DNA from: Bradyrhizobium sp. 132 | Lineage (GTDB): Bacteria > Pseudomonadota > Alphaproteobacteria > Rhizobiales > Xanthobacteraceae | Length of the DNA stretch: 64,000 nucleotides | Direction of reading: 5' to 3' | Assembly: GCF_023074185.1 (NCBI RefSeq) | Contig: NZ_JADPKY010000035.1 | Location: 94,255 to 158,254 of the forward strand | Shown here: positions 62,419-64,000 of the stretch, one piece after another | Numbering within the stretch: position 1 is the first letter of the stretch | How the letters are laid out: the number at the start of each line of letters is the position of its first letter | Position numbers and translations under genes: made by a program | The notes under the pieces: generated by a model | Database searches by the model: none | What the model saw: the letters and a program-made list of their open reading frames with translations, nothing else | What the model was told of the DNA's origin: nothing

Positions 62419-62473
62419 CAAGGCCGCCAGAATCGAGCCGCAATAATCCGGCGAAGGTTCCGTCCGGGCGCCG

Positions 62474-63622
62474 CTACTTTGCCAGCCGGAATTTCCCGCC
62501 TTCGACCTTGATCAGAAAGGCGGAGCGTTCGTCGTAGCCGTTGTGATCGGCCTTGCTCATGTTCGACAGCCCATTGTTGAGATAGATGTTCTGCCCGCGC
62601 TCGAGCGCGTCCCGCAGAGCCGCGCGAAATTCGGTTGTGCCGGGCTTTGCCGTCTTCAGCGCATCCGGTGCAGCTCTTCCAATCAGCGCGACGACATCCC
62701 AAAGGTGGGCAGCGAACATGTTGGGCTTTTGCCCGTTCGCCGCTTCATACGCGGTCACGAATTCCTCCGTCGAGCGACGGAACGGATCTCCTGTGGGAAG
62801 ATCGGCGGCAATGGTAAAGGCCTCGCCTGCAAATACGGCACCTTCGACGTTCGCGCCCCCGAGCTTGATGAACTCCTCACTGGCCACGCCGTGTGTTTGA
62901 AATATCTTCCCAGCGTATCCGCGCTCGCGGAGCGCCTGCTGCGGCAAGACCGCCGGAGTTCCTGCGGAAGCAATGAAGACGGCATCGGGATTGGTCGACA
63001 TCACCTTGAGCGCCTGACCGGTGACGCTCGTGTCTGCGCGCGCATAGACCTCATGTGTGGTCACGGTCAGACCCAGAGCGGGCGCGAGGCGGCTCACCTC
63101 CTTGTAGTAGCCTTCGCCGTACCCATCCGAAACGCCGATATAGCCGAGCGTCTTCACGCCTGATTTCGCGATATGCTTGAGGATGGCGGCCGCCATGAGG
63201 TCATCATTGGGAACGACCTTGAAGGCCCAGGCGCGCTTCTCGTCCATCGGTTGAACTATCGCGGTAGCGGCGGCGAGCGACAGCAGCGGCGTCTTCGATT
63301 CGAGCGCGATATCCAGCATCGGCATGGTCACCGGGGTCAGCGAGGAGCCGACCAGCACGTCGACCTTGTCCTGGATCACGAGGCGGCGTGCGTTCTGAAC
63401 CCCTTTGGTCGAATCTGATTCGTCGTCCAGGGTGATATAGGTGACCTTCTCTCCAGCGATCTCTTTCGGAAGAGCTGCAACCGTCTTGAGCTGCGGCTGC
63501 CCCAGCGCGGATCCCGGGCCGCTTGCCGAGATCACAACTCCAATTTTAATCTCCGCGTTCGCCGTATTTCCATAAAGGACGCATGCCACAAGAATCGAAG
63601 CTCGCGCGAAACCGATCTTCAT
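62474..63622 (-). CDS. ABC transporter substrate-binding protein (branched-chain amino acid type)
   Basis: A 382-residue Peripla_BP_6 protein. Signal peptide 1-23 (VLYGNTANA), then IKIGVVISASGPGSALGQPQLKTV, a binding-pocket loop DVLVGSSLTPVTMPMLDIAL, and hinge segments typical of LivJ/LivK-like proteins. The ATG at 63622 follows GAGGAGGAA; 109 upstream codons in frame are a repeat reading, not protein. It is convergent with the catabolic cluster and has no permease beside it in the window; it could feed the same importer or belong to another operon to the left on its strand. Confidence 0.92.
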   Translation of the reverse strand: MKIGFARASILVACVLYGNTANAEIKIGVVISASGPGSALGQPQLKTVAALPKEIAGEKVTYITLDDESDSTKGVQNARRLVIQDKVDVLVGSSLTPVTMPMLDIALESKTPLLSLAAATAIVQPMDEKRAWAFKVVPNDDLMAAAILKHIAKSGVKTLGYIGVSDGYGEGYYKEVSRLAPALGLTVTTHEVYARADTSVTGQALKVMSTNPDAVFIASAGTPAVLPQQALRERGYAGKIFQTHGVASEEFIKLGGANVEGAVFAGEAFTIAADLPTGDPFRRSTEEFVTAYEAANGQKPNMFAAHLWDVVALIGRAAPDALKTAKPGTTEFRAALRDALERGQNIYLNNGLSNMSKADHNGYDERSAFLIKVEGGKFRLAK

Positions 63623-63719
63623 GTCCTGTTTCCTCCTCGTCCGCTTTCGTCCGACATACGCGCTTGCTCCTGCGGTCCTGAGCAACCGGGCGGACCACCG
63701 TAAGCGGACCGGAGGAACG

Positions 63720-63748
63720 TGTCTGTCCCTAGCGTTAGGGACAAGACA
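63720..63748. promoter_or_regulatory. Palindromic site upstream of the second binding-protein gene
   Basis: TGTCTGTCCCTA and TAGGGACAAGACA form a nearly perfect inverted repeat (one bulged base) around GCGT; the inner GTCCCTA/TAGGGAC arms are perfect. It begins 98 bases upstream of the ATG at 63622 on the minus strand. There is no following T-run, so an operator or leader hairpin is more likely than a terminator. Confidence 0.5.
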
Positions 63749-63800
63749 TCGGTGCCCGAGCGTCTGCGCAGGCTTCGGACGCACGACCGCGCTCTCGCGA

Positions 63801-64000
63801 CGCATGGCGCCCGAGCTTTGCTTCATCGCTTCACCCTCTTGTCCAGGAGGGCGCAGGGAAGGCCGGGTGCCGGCTGGCACCCGCGGTCCGCTGCGCGAAA
63901 GTGTAGCGCAAGGAAACCGCACAGCAGCATACAGGTGTAGCCAAATCACTCGGCCTTCCCTGCGCAGTGGCTTTACGGCGTATGCCGTGCTCTCCCGGGA
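63801..64000. repeat. Bradyrhizobium-type structured intergenic element (runs past the window)
   Basis: The sequence matches, as I recall it, a long intergenic element repeated in Bradyrhizobium genomes. Perfect 15-bp arms GCGCAGGGAAGGCCG (63851-63865) and CGGCCTTCCCTGCGC (63951-63965) enclose 85 bases that hold a 7-bp hairpin GGGTGCC/GGCACCC (63865-63871, 63876-63882). A further CCCTC/GAGGG hairpin precedes them (63834-63851). The element reads on to GCCGTGCTCTCCCGGGA at the edge. A repeat class name or an encoded RNA cannot be confirmed here. Confidence 0.65.

Overview
The window is GC-rich alphaproteobacterial DNA, most likely Bradyrhizobium or a close relative in the Nitrobacteraceae. The evidence is codon use, many paralogous transport operons, a DUF6894-type small protein, a DUF992 protein, and a structured intergenic element at the right edge of a kind I recognise from Bradyrhizobium. 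No rRNA, tRNA, insertion sequence, phage gene or CRISPR array is visible.

Left part (about 1-29.4 kb): an accessory, stress-flavoured region. It holds a soluble NarX-type kinase with two tandem NarL-type regulators, an outer-membrane barrel with a small secreted partner, arginine deiminase plus an arginine/ornithine-type antiporter (a second antiporter paralogue lies 12 kb away), and two RND efflux systems with their adaptors. It also holds a compact Mrp/Mnh cation antiporter operon (E-F-G-[MbhD/MbhE/MnhB fusion]-C-D, no NuoL-like MrpA) and many small envelope proteins (DUF1269, BI-1/YccA, AI-2E-type permease, HdeD, DUF992, small secreted peptides). These genes fit pH, anoxia and envelope stress.

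Middle (29.5-39.9 kb): a sugar-catabolic locus around a LacI-family regulator. A MalE/F/G/K-type ABC importer is interleaved with a zinc alcohol dehydrogenase, a PfkB kinase closely resembling sulfofructose kinase (YihV type), a LacD/YihT-type class I aldolase and a mandelate-racemase-group enolase-superfamily enzyme. An SDR follows the regulator. Two LacI-type operators lie in the divergent promoter; one is a perfect 16-bp palindrome ending one base before the regulator start.

Right part (40-62.3 kb): one long co-directional cluster starting with a branched-chain-type ABC importer (binding protein, AraC regulator, two permeases, two ATPases). The second ATPase is fused to a Tm-1-like (UPF0261) domain, and the next gene encodes the matching TIM-barrel 'PEP hydrolase family' protein. 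Next come a very long flotillin-like protein with 44-residue (4 x 11) repeats, two SRPBCC proteins, a xanthine-dehydrogenase-type molybdenum hydroxylase whose large subunit is split into two genes, and CoxD/CoxE-like factors. Last are an amidohydrolase, an AHL-lactonase-like enzyme, an SMP-30/isochorismatase-like fusion lacking the catalytic Cys, and an AzoR-like flavoprotein. I read it as an uptake and oxidation pathway for an unidentified cyclic (lactone, lactam or N-heterocyclic) compound, possibly organised on a flotillin scaffold. This is the strongest candidate for an undescribed system. A convergent substrate-binding protein gene and the intergenic element close the window.
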